Assembly (NCBI GenBank): GCA_963691655.1
Contig: OY829329.1
Span: forward strand, 14,398,708 to 14,462,707
DNA from: Toxonevra muliebris
Taxonomy: Eukaryota > Arthropoda > Insecta > Diptera > Pallopteridae
Reading direction: 5' to 3'
Length of the DNA: 64,000 nucleotides
Shown here: one piece after another, positions 49,753-59,871 of the stretch
Numbering within the stretch: the stretch's first letter is position 1
Layout of the letters: each line of letters opens with the position of its first letter
Position numbers and translations under genes: made by a program
Notes under the pieces: model-generated
What the model saw: only the letters and a program-made list of their open reading frames with translations
The model's database searches: none
What the model was told of the DNA's origin: nothing

Positions 49753-50776
49753 CTCAAGGAAGAGATCATAAATTCTACGAAAATGCTTTGAAATACTAAC
49801 CAAATAGAGAAATGTAAAGAAATTACTAAGCTTCAGAAGAGCTTAGTTCCAGAAAAGTTGAGCTACAAACCAGAACAGAAAAAATCAAACAAAGTCCACA
49901 GCTCAGATAGTAAAATCGAATCCACTAACTTTAGATTTCACAATAAAAAAATGCCTACAGAGACTGAAAATACCCTGAGAAAGATAAATACTGACAGAAG
50001 TCTATACAATTGTTAGATATTGTCAGAATTCATTGAAATTGAAATGTTTTTTTGTAAACACTTCTCTAGTGGCATTAAAAAACCATTGCGAAAAATGAAG
50101 AAACAATATTTAAAATTTCTATGGTAATATATATAAATTGAAACCTGGGTCAAAGTGCTACCCCCCAAATCCAAAATTTTAAGCGAACCTTGCGCGAAAT
50201 CATAAAACAGATGAATGAATCATCGAGTAATCGATCGCTTTCGATTCATCGTGTAATCCATCCCCTTCAACGGCATTCACCATCAATGCAGTTTCTCACA
50301 AAGTTTCCCGGGTTTACAAACCAAAACCACTCGAAGCTTATACTTTGACCAAGGATAATCTAATTAAAGAAACAAAAAGGCTTTAAACTGTCAAGCTAAT
50401 ATATCTTGAAAGCACTGATCAAATGCGCCGCAGCTCTTAAGCTAATTCAAAGAATCAGAAACCAATATTAAAGTTTCAAATATAGATTTCTGAATAGCAG
50501 TAAACTTTCTGTAATGTTCGAATCCTAGACAAACGTATATCAAGGCTGCGTACTGTCCGTGAAGTTGTTTCTAATTTTTAGAAATAAAATTTAATGTTGG
50601 TCTTAAAAGAGAAGCATCTCCATTCCGATAGGTTTCAGAAATCTGTTAATTTGTTCCTTCATATTTCAGATAGTTCCCCCATGATCTTGACCTTGATCTA
50701 GGCTCAGATGAAATCCGCCTGTTCTCAATCTAACTGAACACTCACCTAGTCGAACGTGGTTGACCTTTAAGGAAAC
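49753..50776. other. Stretch without recognised genes
   Basis: Unique-looking. A CGAGTAATCGATCGCTTTCG patch near 50223 is locally symmetric. Sequence immediately before 50777 could hold more decayed retrotransposon, but I cannot read a frame. Confidence 0.4.
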
Positions 50777-50968
50777 ATGAAAGCATCAAAAATAATATCC
50801 ATTCGGTCATCTAAAGTTCGCTGTCTCTTCAAAATTGTTGAACCGAGTTTCGTAGATGCCGGCAAACTCGTATATTTGGGTAGCGAAGTTTCGCCCGCTG
50901 AAAATTTCAAGACATTGACTGCATCTAGAATTAGCAAGGCAAAGATTAACTTTACTCAGCGGTAAAAA
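50777..50968 (+). pseudogene. Non-LTR retrotransposon fragment (region after the reverse transcriptase domain)
   Basis: A 62-codon open frame reads, near residues 33-60, LVYLGSEVS followed by TASRISKAKINF. In non-LTR retrotransposon polyproteins (Jockey/CR1-like) a conserved 'F-x-YLGS-x-(I/V) ... RI-x-(K/R)A' motif lies just after the polymerase catalytic region, and this matches it in order and spacing. I do not see the catalytic YADD box or other RT motifs upstream, so only a small relic survives. The frame has an ATG, but this is probably chance. The clade cannot be fixed; an unrelated short frame is possible but less likely given the motif. Confidence 0.5.
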
Positions 50969-51350
50969 ATTTGGAGATTTCAATTTCTTTCAATATACAT
51001 AGAATATAAATTAAGTTAACAATTTTTTATTATTAATCGTGCTGCGAAACTTGGCGAAACTTTGCGAAACCTGGAAGAAGTTTAACTTAAGAAGTTTTAA
51101 TTTAGATTTTAGGCAAAAATACTAAAGTTTCAACTACTTTCGGTGTATTTAAAAAATAAGGTGGTTAAAAAAATCTGGAATTCTGATTTGCCATCAATTG
51201 ATTGTTGTCGAAGTAAAGCATCGTCCCTTTGAGTAAGCCGTTCATAGAAATTTGTGACAAAGCGATGGAATGGAACCCGAAAATAAAGAACAATAAAAGT
51301 AGAAAGCTTAAAAATGACTTCAATAGGGAACTGAAGGTGGCAGTTTCGTA
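50969..51350. other. AT-rich spacer, no gene seen
   Basis: A small local repeat GCGAAACTTGGCGAAACTTT lies near 51045. Nothing else recognised. Confidence 0.4.
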
Positions 51351-51353
51351 TAC

Positions 51354-51405
51354 GGGGGGGAGGGAAAAGAGGCGGAGGGAGGAGGGGGGAGGAAGGGGTT
51401 AAGAG
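51354..51405 (+). other. G-rich tract (candidate G-quadruplex)
   Basis: More than four runs of three or more G on the plus strand (GGGGGGGAGGG, GGAGGGAGG, GGGGGGAGG, GGGG) within about 50 bp of otherwise AT-rich sequence. Confidence 0.7.
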
Positions 51406-51782
51406 GGAAAGGAAGGTTTGAGTCTTCAGATTACTTTACTTTAGTTCCGATAATAAGAAAAAAGTACCAAAACCAAAATTTTTATATAAAAAAAAATATA
51501 TCAGAAACTTTTTTCAGCGTACGCGCTTTGAAGGTGACAACTGAAGACGTTGGGGCAGTTTTGTTCAAACCTCCTCCCTGCCTCCCCGGAATTGAATTCT
51601 AAAGAAGAAATCGGATTTACAATTTCTTAGTCGTTGTTATCATAAAACAAAATGTGGTGCTTTCTAAAGAGCAATTGTTGAAATAACAAAATAAAATCCA
51701 GGACATGAAAATGTTTCGCCGAATTAAGGGGTAGATGTTTATATAGACAATCCCAAACAACACAGTGAAACGAACTGTTATG

Positions 51783-51815
51783 CAGGGGGGGCGGGGGCGG
51801 CGTAGGGGGTAGGAA
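51783..51815 (+). other. G-rich tract (candidate G-quadruplex)
   Basis: GGGGGGGCGGGGGCGG followed by CGTAGGGGGTAGG gives several G-runs within about 30 bp on the plus strand. Confidence 0.7.
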
Positions 51816-53132
51816 AGCCAAAACTCTGTGACATAAATTTCTAATGAAACGTTTAGTTGCTGTTTATGTAAGCAAAGCAAAATTTTCCACTTCAACGGTT
51901 TATAGGGATATTTCTTTGCACAAGCGAGTTAACAAACAGGCAAATAAAACGCGCCTCTTCTAAGTATGTATTCTAAAACTCATATATCAATTTCGGCTGT
52001 GTCTTAATTCCCTCTCTAAGCTCCAGACTAAATAAGTATTTTCTGATGATTTTGTTATCGTTTTGTGTGATGAAATGTAAAAATTAAATAGCTTTAGCGA
52101 CTAGAGAAACCAGAGATTACTAAAGAGGGTGAGTTTTCGTTTCATCATACCATAAAAAGAGAGCCCGTTTCACCCCCCAAACGCTCCCTTCTCGGTTATT
52201 GCTTTTTTTCGTACTATTTAAATTGATATGTCTACATGTGCCGAGTTTTTCAGATAAAATCAACCACCAACCACAATTCACAATTCAGAATATATCAAAA
52301 TATTAAAACATGGCATGTGGCAAAGATTTTCTAACTGAAGCCAGACAAAATTATGTGTTGGTATATGTTTAAGCAAATAATAATGATTTATTGATAGGAA
52401 AATCAACTTGCCACTTCATTCGTGTTTAATAATAATATAACAAACTTTGAATATGAAAATATAATTTCAGATTTTTGCTAAGCAAAGCAAAAAAAACAAA
52501 AAAATTATTTCACCAAAATCAATTGATTTACAGGTAAGTATATAGAGTCAATGATGCGAAATATTTTTATGCTTTAAATTTTATATACAAATACATAAAG
52601 TTCGACATCGATTAAATTCTTGTAGACATTCTCAATAATATTTTATCTCATAATTTTTTTTTTTTTTTTTTTTGGTTTTTGTGTGCCTCTTTGCCAATCT
52701 ACGTAATTCCTTTATGAACACAAAGTTCCTTAATACAATTCATTAGGGAGCAATAAATAAGCCACACGAAGGAAAAAAAATTATCGATGAACCAAAACTA
52801 ACACCGAAAATATATACTTAAAACTCAAACCAAAACACCAGACAGACATTATAGAGTCAGCATCACACCAAATCAGCAGCAGGAGCACCAAAAAGTATGT
52901 ACGACATGATAATGAGGTTTTGATTTATTTGCAACGAAATTGTGATTTATGGATTTTTAAAAATCATAAAGAAAATTATATTGGCCGCCATAATAACGAA
53001 GCGAGAAGAAGTTAAGTATTTGAATTATGTTTTTGAAATGGAAAGAAATAAGAAGAAGAAAATAAAAAGCATTAAGACTGTTTTTTTTTTTTTTTAATTT
53101 TAATTTTAAGATATGTCAGATTTTTAGTTACC
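51816..53132. other. AT-rich stretch, no gene seen
   Basis: T-run near 52655-52672. No repeat order or frame of note. Confidence 0.45.
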
Positions 53133-53296
53133 TTAAAACAGTGACGGCCATTACCTTTGAACTAAAATGTTTGCAAAAAAAAGAGAATGAGAACTGAATG
53201 GAAAGTTGCAAGTTTTTTATTTTATGAGTATTAAAAAACTTAATGCTTTTTTTTTTGTTTTGCATGAAAGTGCACGTGTGGCCGTCACTGTTTTAA
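53133..53296. mobile_element. 164-bp MITE with perfect 18-bp inverted ends
   Basis: TTAAAACAGTGACGGCCA at 53133-53150 and its exact complement at 53279-53296. The outermost TTAA is palindromic and could be a piggyBac-type TTAA target site, or the TA within it a Tc1/mariner target. No open frame. Confidence 0.82.
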
Positions 53297-53359
53297 ATTA
53301 AATTACATACAACTTCTTTTTTTTAAATAAAAAAATATGTCTTGAGGCACTTGGCAAAA

Positions 53360-53418
53360 CGTCGCCTGAGAATTGATTTGGCGTTTGCGCCATACGCCAA
53401 ATCAATTCTCAGGCGACG
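53360..53418. repeat. Perfect 25-bp hairpin with 9-nt loop
   Basis: Arms 53360-53384 (CGTCGCCTGAGAATTGATTT plus GGCGT) and 53394-53418 are exact complements around TTGCGCCAT. The stem is notably less AT-rich than its surroundings and lies 63 bp from the MITE at 53133-53296. Confidence 0.9.
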
Positions 53419-53873
53419 AAAAGTGAAACTATGTAAGGTAAATATATTATTTTCTTTTTAATTTTAAAAGCAGCCCTGAATAAATTTTGATTGAAAGAAA
53501 GTTCCTTTTGAATTATTTCAAATTAAAAAAAAATAAAATATACATATAATTAAAAAATAGAAATATCAATTCTCCGAATTAGTGTTTTGAATTTTGAGGA
53601 ATGATACAATTGGTTTATGAAATCTAATAAATGAAATAAATACTTTTGATTCAATTTTATGTAGCTGAATTTTACGAATTTTTTTTTTAGTGCTTTTTAA
53701 CTCAAATGCCTTTATGCTCAATGGTCTATATCTACTACACTTCAGAAAGTTTTTACCTCAATTGAATATATTCTCTTTTAATCAAAATTAAAAATTTCTG
53801 AATTGTACTAAATATAGGACATTAGACATATCTGGGTTAAATATGAGAGAAGAGAGAAACAGAGTAGCATAGA
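53419..53873. other. AT-rich spacer, no gene seen
   Basis: No repeat or frame recognised. Confidence 0.4.
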
Positions 53874-54161
53874 CAGTGTGGCCAACTTTTGTTTTTCAAA
53901 ATCCGCTAAAATGAAGAATAAAACGCGTATTTACTTAAAAAAGCGTTAAATTTTTTTCCTTATAAAAGTACGAGAAAACTCAATACATTTTTTCACTAAT
54001 ACAGGCACACATCTGATACTTCTAGTCAATGAAAATTTCTTCGATTCTTCAAAGATATTTTAAATTGAAAAAACGAGCAGAGCGCTAAATCACTTTTTTC
54101 CGCGTTTTAATTTTCAAAAAGCACTAAAATCAGCGGGAAAAGCGGTGAGTTGGCCACACTG
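53874..54161. mobile_element. MITE with CAGTGTGGCCAACT inverted ends
   Basis: CAGTGTGGCCAACT (53874-53887) and its exact complement (54148-54161) bound a 288-bp segment. CATAGA lies just left (53868-53873) and again at 54164-54169, a possible target duplication offset by two bases. The right half (AGCGCTAAATCACTTTTTTC, CGCGTTTTAATTTTCAAAAA, GCACTAAAATCAGCG) is homologous, in opposite orientation, to 58666-58745. Confidence 0.72.
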
Positions 54162-54189
54162 ATCATAGAAAACATGAGCAGACACTGAG

Positions 54190-54325
54190 AGAGTCGACAT
54201 CGTGATCGGGTATTTTTTTTTATATGAATAAATTTTTTATATGGAAATCAAGCACATATAGTAATACAAGCAGAGACGTCGGCTCTCTCAAACTCATGTC
54301 TAATAAGAGAGTGATTAACTTTAAA
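54190..54325. repeat. Dispersed foldback-related repeat, further copy
   Basis: GATCGGGTATTTTTTTTTAT, ATATGGAAATCAAGCACATA and AGAGACGTCGGCTCTCTCA parallel segments of 49538-49612 in the same order. Confidence 0.5.
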
Positions 54326-55329
54326 GGCATTTACTGTTATTGTGTTGTTTATTAGAGTTGTTGTTTTGGTGAAAAATTCTTTTATGCAAATACATAAATA
54401 AATATGAGAGAGCGAGAGAGAGAGAGCTGTTCATGTAGTTGTGTGTGTAGTTCTTGCAGGAGTTTACTTTGTTTGTTTACTCGCTCGTTTATTTATTGCA
54501 CACATACATATACATATGTAGCACATTCAAAAGTAAAATTCGGCTATTTTCGGCATATGACTCCCCTATACCATATGTGTTAAATTAATTTCAACTTTAC
54601 ATCGATTACATATCGCTACCTTTATTCATCAACGACGTATCTTCAAAAGTATAATTTCGCAGAAAACGGAAAATACTAAAGGTTTGGAAATCAACTTTCG
54701 TGTTCAACTAAAGATACGAAGTTCTTCAGCTTTTGGTTCTGATTTTTATTTTTCCATACGAACTCGCTGCGCACTTATTGCTGTTTGAATTCTTAGGTGA
54801 TTTTATACAATTTAAGCAAAAAAAACGCAATTTCACCCAAAGTGGAGATGCGTGCCTAACGCTCCTAAAAAAGTTTCTCTCTAAAAAAAAATTTTATTAA
54901 CTTGTTTTATTATTTTGTTGTTTCAAAAACATGTCCTATTAACAAATTACATAATAATAATAATCTCATAAAATATGATACCCCCTGACGTCAAACTTAC
55001 ATCTACAGTTGCTATATAACTATTGTTCTGGGATTTAATTTTTTCAAGACATCGGCTACCCCCTACAAAGATAGTATTTTTGATGTTGATCAACTTAGCC
55101 GAAGAATGTATGACAAAAAAATCATCTTGACTCCTCTCGATTTTTCTACTGAAGTTTTGAAATCATAGTCTAGTTACTTTATGATTTCCAAAATAGGCCT
55201 AAAAAATGTCTGAGTTCTCATATGGGTTTTCTAGAAAGATTTTCGATGGTGATCACGAATCTACAAACATTTTTTTCGGTTCAGGTCGAAATTTTTGTGA
55301 TATCGATGATTTTATGATTTTTGAAAAAA
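54326..55329. other. AT-rich stretch, no gene seen
   Basis: GAGAGAGCGAGAGAGAGAGA near 54404-54426 and GT words near 54440. Nothing else recognised. Confidence 0.45.
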
Positions 55330-56390
55330 TTGTGAGATGGAAAAAATGTTTTTTTCGACCTAAATTTCATTAGGGAGAGGGGGTTTACATGGACAAGACA
55401 ATGTTTTTTTCGTTTTTTTTTACAGTTTTTACAATATTTTCAACAAAACAAATTTAAAAAAAAATAAATTTTTTTTTTCGACCTAAATTTTTCCAAAAAT
55501 TTATATGGGGGATACATGGGGAAAAAAATTTTTTTCCGTTTTTTTTATATATTTATACTTTTTATGCGTTTTTACAATGGTTTCAACAAAAAAAAAATTT
55601 TCAAAAAAAATTTTTTTGAAAAATTTAGACCGAAAAAAAAATTTTTTTTTGAAAACGTTTAGAAAACATAAAATAAAAACAAAAATTTATACCACGTATT
55701 CCCGCTTTAGGAATTTTTTTTTTTTTGAAAAATTGGAATCGAAAAAAATTTTTTTTTAGAAAAATATATTTTTGTGTAAAACGTTGTAAAAACTCATAAA
55801 ACATGTAGAAAACATAAAAACAAATTGAAAAAAAATAATTTTTCTACATATTTTATGAGTTTTTACAACGTTTTCAACAAAAATAAATTTTTTAAAAATT
55901 TTTTTTTTTCGACCTCCCTTATGGATTTTTTGAAAAATTTAGGTCGAAAAAAAAAAATTTTTAAAAAATTTATTTTTGTTGAAAACGTTGTAAAAACTCA
56001 TAAACTATGTAGAAAACATTAAAAATTGAAAAAAAAACAATTTTTTTCATGTACCCCCTCCCTTATGAATTTTTTTAACAATTGAAGTCGAAAAAAATTT
56101 TTTTTTAGAAAAATTTATTTTTGTGTAAAACGTTGCAAAAACTGATAAAACATGTAGAAAACACAATAAAAAATTAAAAAAAAAAATAATTATTCCATGT
56201 ATCCTCCCTTATGGATTTTTTGAAAAATATAGGTCGAAAAAATTTTTTTTTTTTTTTAAATTTATTTTTGTTGAAAACGTTGTAAAAACTTATAAAATAT
56301 GTAGAAAACATATGTTTTTTCATGTACCCCCTTATGAATTTTTTTAAAAATTGAAGTCGAAAAAAAAAAATGTATAAATTTTAAATCAAT
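55330..56390. repeat. A/T-run array with units in alternating orientation; ~146-bp period in its right part
   Basis: Units contain runs of A and T, an AGGTCGAAAAA word, AAAACGTTGTAAAAACTCAT, ATGTAGAAAACAT and CATGTACCCCCTTATG. The ACGTTG anchor occurs on the plus strand at about 55781, 55985, 56130 and 56277 (last steps 145 and 147 bp) and on the minus strand near 55866. Earlier, more decayed copies extend back to about 55330. Open frames at 55505-56022 are Phe/Lys readings of the runs. Confidence 0.85.
55841..56015. repeat. 75-bp near-perfect hairpin
   Basis: Arm 55841-55915 and arm 55941-56015 are inverted copies with one mismatch seen, separated by a 25-nt loop. Arm 55840-55871 can instead pair with 55781-55812 (32 bp, one mismatch, 27-nt loop), so two hairpins compete for the same segment. 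Confidence 0.88.
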
Positions 56391-56635
56391 AGCCAAGTTT
56401 AAGGAGAACTTAGATATGTATTCCTCATCAGCCCCTAATTTTCTATTAATAATTATTCTGAAACAGAGAGAGGCCTCTATGTCCGGTAAATCTAAAATTT
56501 CTAAAAAGTTATGTCAATTGGAAAATAGAGGTTAGATATATTTTAAAAAGATGAGTTCCGACCAGTTGATTTTTTAATAGAAAGTTTTTTTTTATAGGCG
56601 GTAAGTTCAAAGTCCAGCGCATAACCGTTGATTAA
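56391..56635. other. Spacer, no gene seen
   Basis: Unique-looking. A T-run followed by ATAGGCGGTAAG near 56586-56603 looks superficially splice-like. Confidence 0.35.
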
Positions 56636-56773
56636 AAATCAAAGGAGAAGAGGAAGTATTCTATTCGAAGCACGGTGATAGAACTTGAAGAAGATGATGG
56701 TATGATCACCGTTGGAAATATCAAGTACCAAAGCGACGTGGCGTCAAATAAAGAAGAAGATGTTTCGATATAA
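56636..56773 (+). pseudogene. Short coding-like segment, unidentified
   Basis: Between an in-frame stop (56633-56635) and the TAA at 56771-56773, a 45-codon frame of normal, non-repetitive composition reads YSIRSTVIELEEDDGMITVG, then NIKYQSDVASNKEEDVSI. This is unlike the Phe/Lys/Ile low-complexity frames elsewhere in the window. There is no ATG at its start, so it would be a terminal exon or a transposon remnant. I recognise no family. It lies about 100 bp from the non-LTR relic at 56880-57160 and may belong with it. Confidence 0.3.
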
Positions 56774-56879
56774 AATAGGAAAAAATTTCAGACTAAATTT
56801 TGCATTTACGTTTCGTTTCAATGAAAAGTTGGTGGAAACAACTGAAAAAAAAAACATATTCATATAATTCCTGGTATCA

Positions 56880-57160
56880 GTCATGCAAACGCGCTTATTG
56901 TTTCTCTTAGCCATAATCAGCCCATCGATTCTTATGTAGACAGGCCTGCTACTGAGCTATATGCCTGGACATTATGTGCTGAGACAGAGGAGTGTTGTCC
57001 ATGTTTGAAAGATGACGAGACGACCACTCCATATTCTATGTGAATGACCTGCCCTAGCTCGACCCAGATGGGGAATTTTCGTTAAACTATTTCTTCTACA
57101 GAAGATGGCTTACCCCGCTCATTACTCTTTCATTGCCATCGACGACTTTTTCCAATCACG
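56880..57160 (+). pseudogene. Non-LTR retrotransposon C-terminal relic (after RNase H; zinc-knuckle region)
   Basis: Read in three shifting frames, this segment gives GHYVLRQR (about 56967), CCPCLKDDETTT (about 56993-57028) and HILCE-stop-PALARPRWG (about 57029-57072). Their order matches the C-terminal part of RNase-H-bearing non-LTR retrotransposons (Jockey/R1/I-like): a 'TGH-x-x-L' stretch, a Cys-x2-Cys ... DET ... H-x-L-C-x-C-PAL knuckle and a following Arg-rich tail. The last Cys of the knuckle would be a TGA stop, and at least two frameshifts are present, so it is dead. It is less AT-rich than its surroundings. No RT or endonuclease region is seen nearby. Confidence 0.5.
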
Positions 57161-57366
57161 CCTTTTTTTTTAAGTATTGAAAACTTTGTTTCTTTCCCTT
57201 TGATGTAGGGTATAAAAAATCGACTATTGGAGACAGTAAAATTATTTTCTTTATACTCATTTGTATTTATCACATACGCTCAACTACAAACACATTTTAA
57301 ATGAGAGAAACCATGTTAATGAAAGTATCTCACAATTCACTCTCTCTCGCTCTCAACACTGACATA

Positions 57367-57397
<31 letters not shown>

Positions 57398-58665
57398 AAT
57401 GAAGAAAGAAATAAAACTAAACGAAAGCTAAAATAAATACGCAATGAAAATTATTTTCAACGACCTTCAAAAGAAGAGAAAGGGGAAAAAAAAGAAAGAA
57501 AAAAAGTCTACAAAAAAGTAATGCAAAAAACAAAAAAAAAAAAAATAGAAGAGAAAATAAAAAGAACTGGCCTTTTTAAGTGAAACATGGTGTGAAGTTT
57601 ATGTACATAGTTATGTAGAAATATATTTTCTTATTTTCCCATACTTGTGTGTTACTATGCTAACATGCTAACAACAACAGCAACAACAATAATAATAGCA
57701 ATAATAACAACAAATTCTATGCAATGCCATGCCAACGCGATATCATAGAAAGTAATCCAAGAAATCCCCTTGAGCAAATTTTTTCTAATATACAATACTT
57801 TGGACTTAAGTTGATTTGAAATGACACATCCATAAAAATGCTTCAAGACTTTTTGCTTCTGCTTCTTCATTTTTCTTCTTCCACTGCTATTACAAACGCT
57901 TGTTCGTTTATGAAGCTTGAAGTATAAGTGTCACAACAAAAAATACAAAAGCACAAAAAAAAAAAAATAAAAACAGCAAAAAAATGATGCGTTTTATTGC
58001 AAGTCACCCCAAAAAAAAATGTTTTCGAGTAATTTTACTTCTTTAAAGATTAGTTCTATGGAATAACAAGAAAGTGGTCGTCTATAATATTTACTCCTTG
58101 TACTCCTCACTCTCTTCGTCTTCATCCGTACATCGTTTGGAGTCATAGTTTAATACAATGAGTGTATACCAAGTAGTTACTATTATTTTATCATCAAATG
58201 TGAAAAAATATTGCTTTGAAGAGGCAGTTACTGTGTTATATAAGCAAGCAGTAAGTTAGCTTCTTCTTTCTTTTTTTTTTTATTTATTTTATCTATCATG
58301 ATAATGATATTTTTGTCGTCCTTTTTTAATTTGATGTAATATTTTTTTTCCCTCTCTCTCTCTCTGAGCATTACAAACAATTTTGAATAGATTAAGGAGA
58401 ATGGAATAGAAAAGTAAGGTGGGTGGGATTTTATCTAACAGTAATCGTCTTTCCCCTTCTCTCAACCAAACCAACCGGAAATCGTAAAAAAGCACAAACA
58501 AAAAATAAAATAAAAAAACAACACAGTCAGTAAATTTGTTCTTCATCTTGAAATATGGGAGAATGAGAGTTGAGAGAGGCTAAGAGAAAGATCTGCAGAG
58601 CGCGTAAAAAAGTATTGTTGAAAAGTGGGAGGAGCTAGTGTAAGAGAGTAAATGTGACTTGTTGT
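57161..58665. other. AT-rich stretch with CA/CT tracts, no gene seen
   Basis: CT words at 57342-57370, a CA tract at about 57374-57399, A-runs near 57530, 57955 and 58010, a CT tract near 58351-58365. The short minus-strand frames 57655-57870 and 58289-58546 are unrecognised. Confidence 0.5.
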
Positions 58666-58812
58666 CAATGTTGCCAACTAACGCACTAAATTTAGTGCTG
58701 CTTGAAATTAAAATGCGGGAAAATTGACTTAGCGCTTAGCATGTTTTTTAACGTGTTTTTAAGAGAGTAAATATTGAAATGCGCTAAATCAGTCAGCCGC
58801 AGGTGGCACCTC
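58666..58812. mobile_element. Decayed relative of the CAGTGTGGCCAACT MITE
   Basis: CAATGTTGCCAACT at 58666-58679 matches the MITE end at 53874/54161. The next ~75 bp (GCACTAAATTTAGTGCTGC, GAAATTAAAATGCGGGAAAA, AGCGCTTAGC) is homologous in opposite orientation to 54075-54140. The second end (near CAGGTGGCACC, 58800) is poorly preserved. Confidence 0.6.
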
Positions 58813-59169
58813 TCATATATGTAAGTGAAAACGTAGTATACAAATAAATGTTAAAGCAGATTTAAATAAATTGTTGAAGTACCCTTTAGAATAACTGATA
58901 TGTAAAATTTTTAAAAAACGTTATCAAAGAAAATTTTGTAACAAATTAAATCAAATTCAATAGATTTCATAGAAAAAGCCTCTAGAATCTCTTTACCGTG
59001 CATACCTCTCATATAAATCAAATTTTTTAGAAAACAATTTCAAACTATTGTGGCAAAAAAAAAAACTTGCAACGCGTATAGTAAAAGAATAAAAATTTGC
59101 CCATAAAACTATAAGTCTGAAATCAATTTCGAGCCTCCGAAAATATTTTGAGCTTTTAAAAATAGGAAA
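58813..59169. other. AT-rich spacer, no gene seen
   Basis: No recognised element. Minus-strand frame 58993-59178 overlaps the MITE boundary and is unrecognised. Confidence 0.4.
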
Positions 59170-59171
59170 TA

Positions 59172-59498
59172 CAATCAACGCTCGAAACCGTGAATGTTTA
59201 CGAGATTGTTCACGTTTGCGATTGTTGAAAAAAATAAAGGAAACTTTATGAACTTACCACAGAATTATCTTTACCTTAAAAATTATTTTTTCTTTTAAGT
59301 TCTTGTAGTAAACATATCTAGAGGATTCTCGAAACTATTAAAATCATGAAAATTGATACATAATTTCTAAGAAATTTTGTTCACATTTAAGAGATTTCAG
59401 ACTTTTGTTCACTTTTTAGAATAGCAAATGGAGACAAAATTTGTCCACGTTCGTGGATGTTTACGTTAGTGGATGTTCACATTATCGAAAGTTGGCTG
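59172..59498. mobile_element. Pogo/Tigger-like MITE flanked by TA
   Basis: Left end CAATCAACGCTCGAAACCG (from 59172) and right end (59475-59498, complement CAGCCAACTTTCGATAATG) are inverted copies at about 70% identity. Both continue GTGAA, and both are flanked by TA (59170-59171, 59499-59500). Sub-terminal GTTCACGTTTGCG and GTGGATGTTTACG words repeat inside, as in pogo/Tigger families. At 327 bp it has no transposase. Different subfamily from 6924-7297. Confidence 0.7.
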
Positions 59499-59871
59499 TA
59501 CTTTGGCTTTAAGGTAAACGAGATTTTTCCGGTCTTTGAAGCATCGATTATATTCAATGACATACCAGACATTTAGAGCCAAAGCCAGCAATTTCTCATT
59601 TTATCTCATCAATTGTATCAAAGTCGTGTCTATGAAGTGGTTTTTGATTCGAGGGATTCCACGTTCGTGGATGTTTACGTTAGTGGATGTTCACATTATC
59701 GAAAGTTGGCTGTAGTTTGGCTTTAAGGTAAACGAGATTTTTCCGGTCTTTGAAGCATCGATTATATTCAATGACATACCAGACATTTAGAGCCAAAGCC
59801 AGCAATTTCTCATTTTATCTCATCAATTGTATCAAAGTCGTGTCTATCAAGTGGTTTTTGATTCGAGGGAG
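59444..59871. repeat. Tandem 214-bp duplication spanning a MITE end and a mariner end
   Basis: Copies 59444-59657 and 59658-59871 differ at only about two internal positions that I can see (ACTTTGG vs AGTTTGG after GCTGT; CTATGAAG vs CTATCAAG). Each copy holds about 55 bp of the pogo-like MITE end, the TA, and about 157 bp of the mariner 3' region. Confidence 0.92.

Noticed and set aside
56586..56603. Possible 3' splice site (T-run, ATAG, then GGCGGTAAG)
   Set aside because: The following frame has a stop within about 30 bases, and T-runs ending in AG are very common in this AT-rich window.
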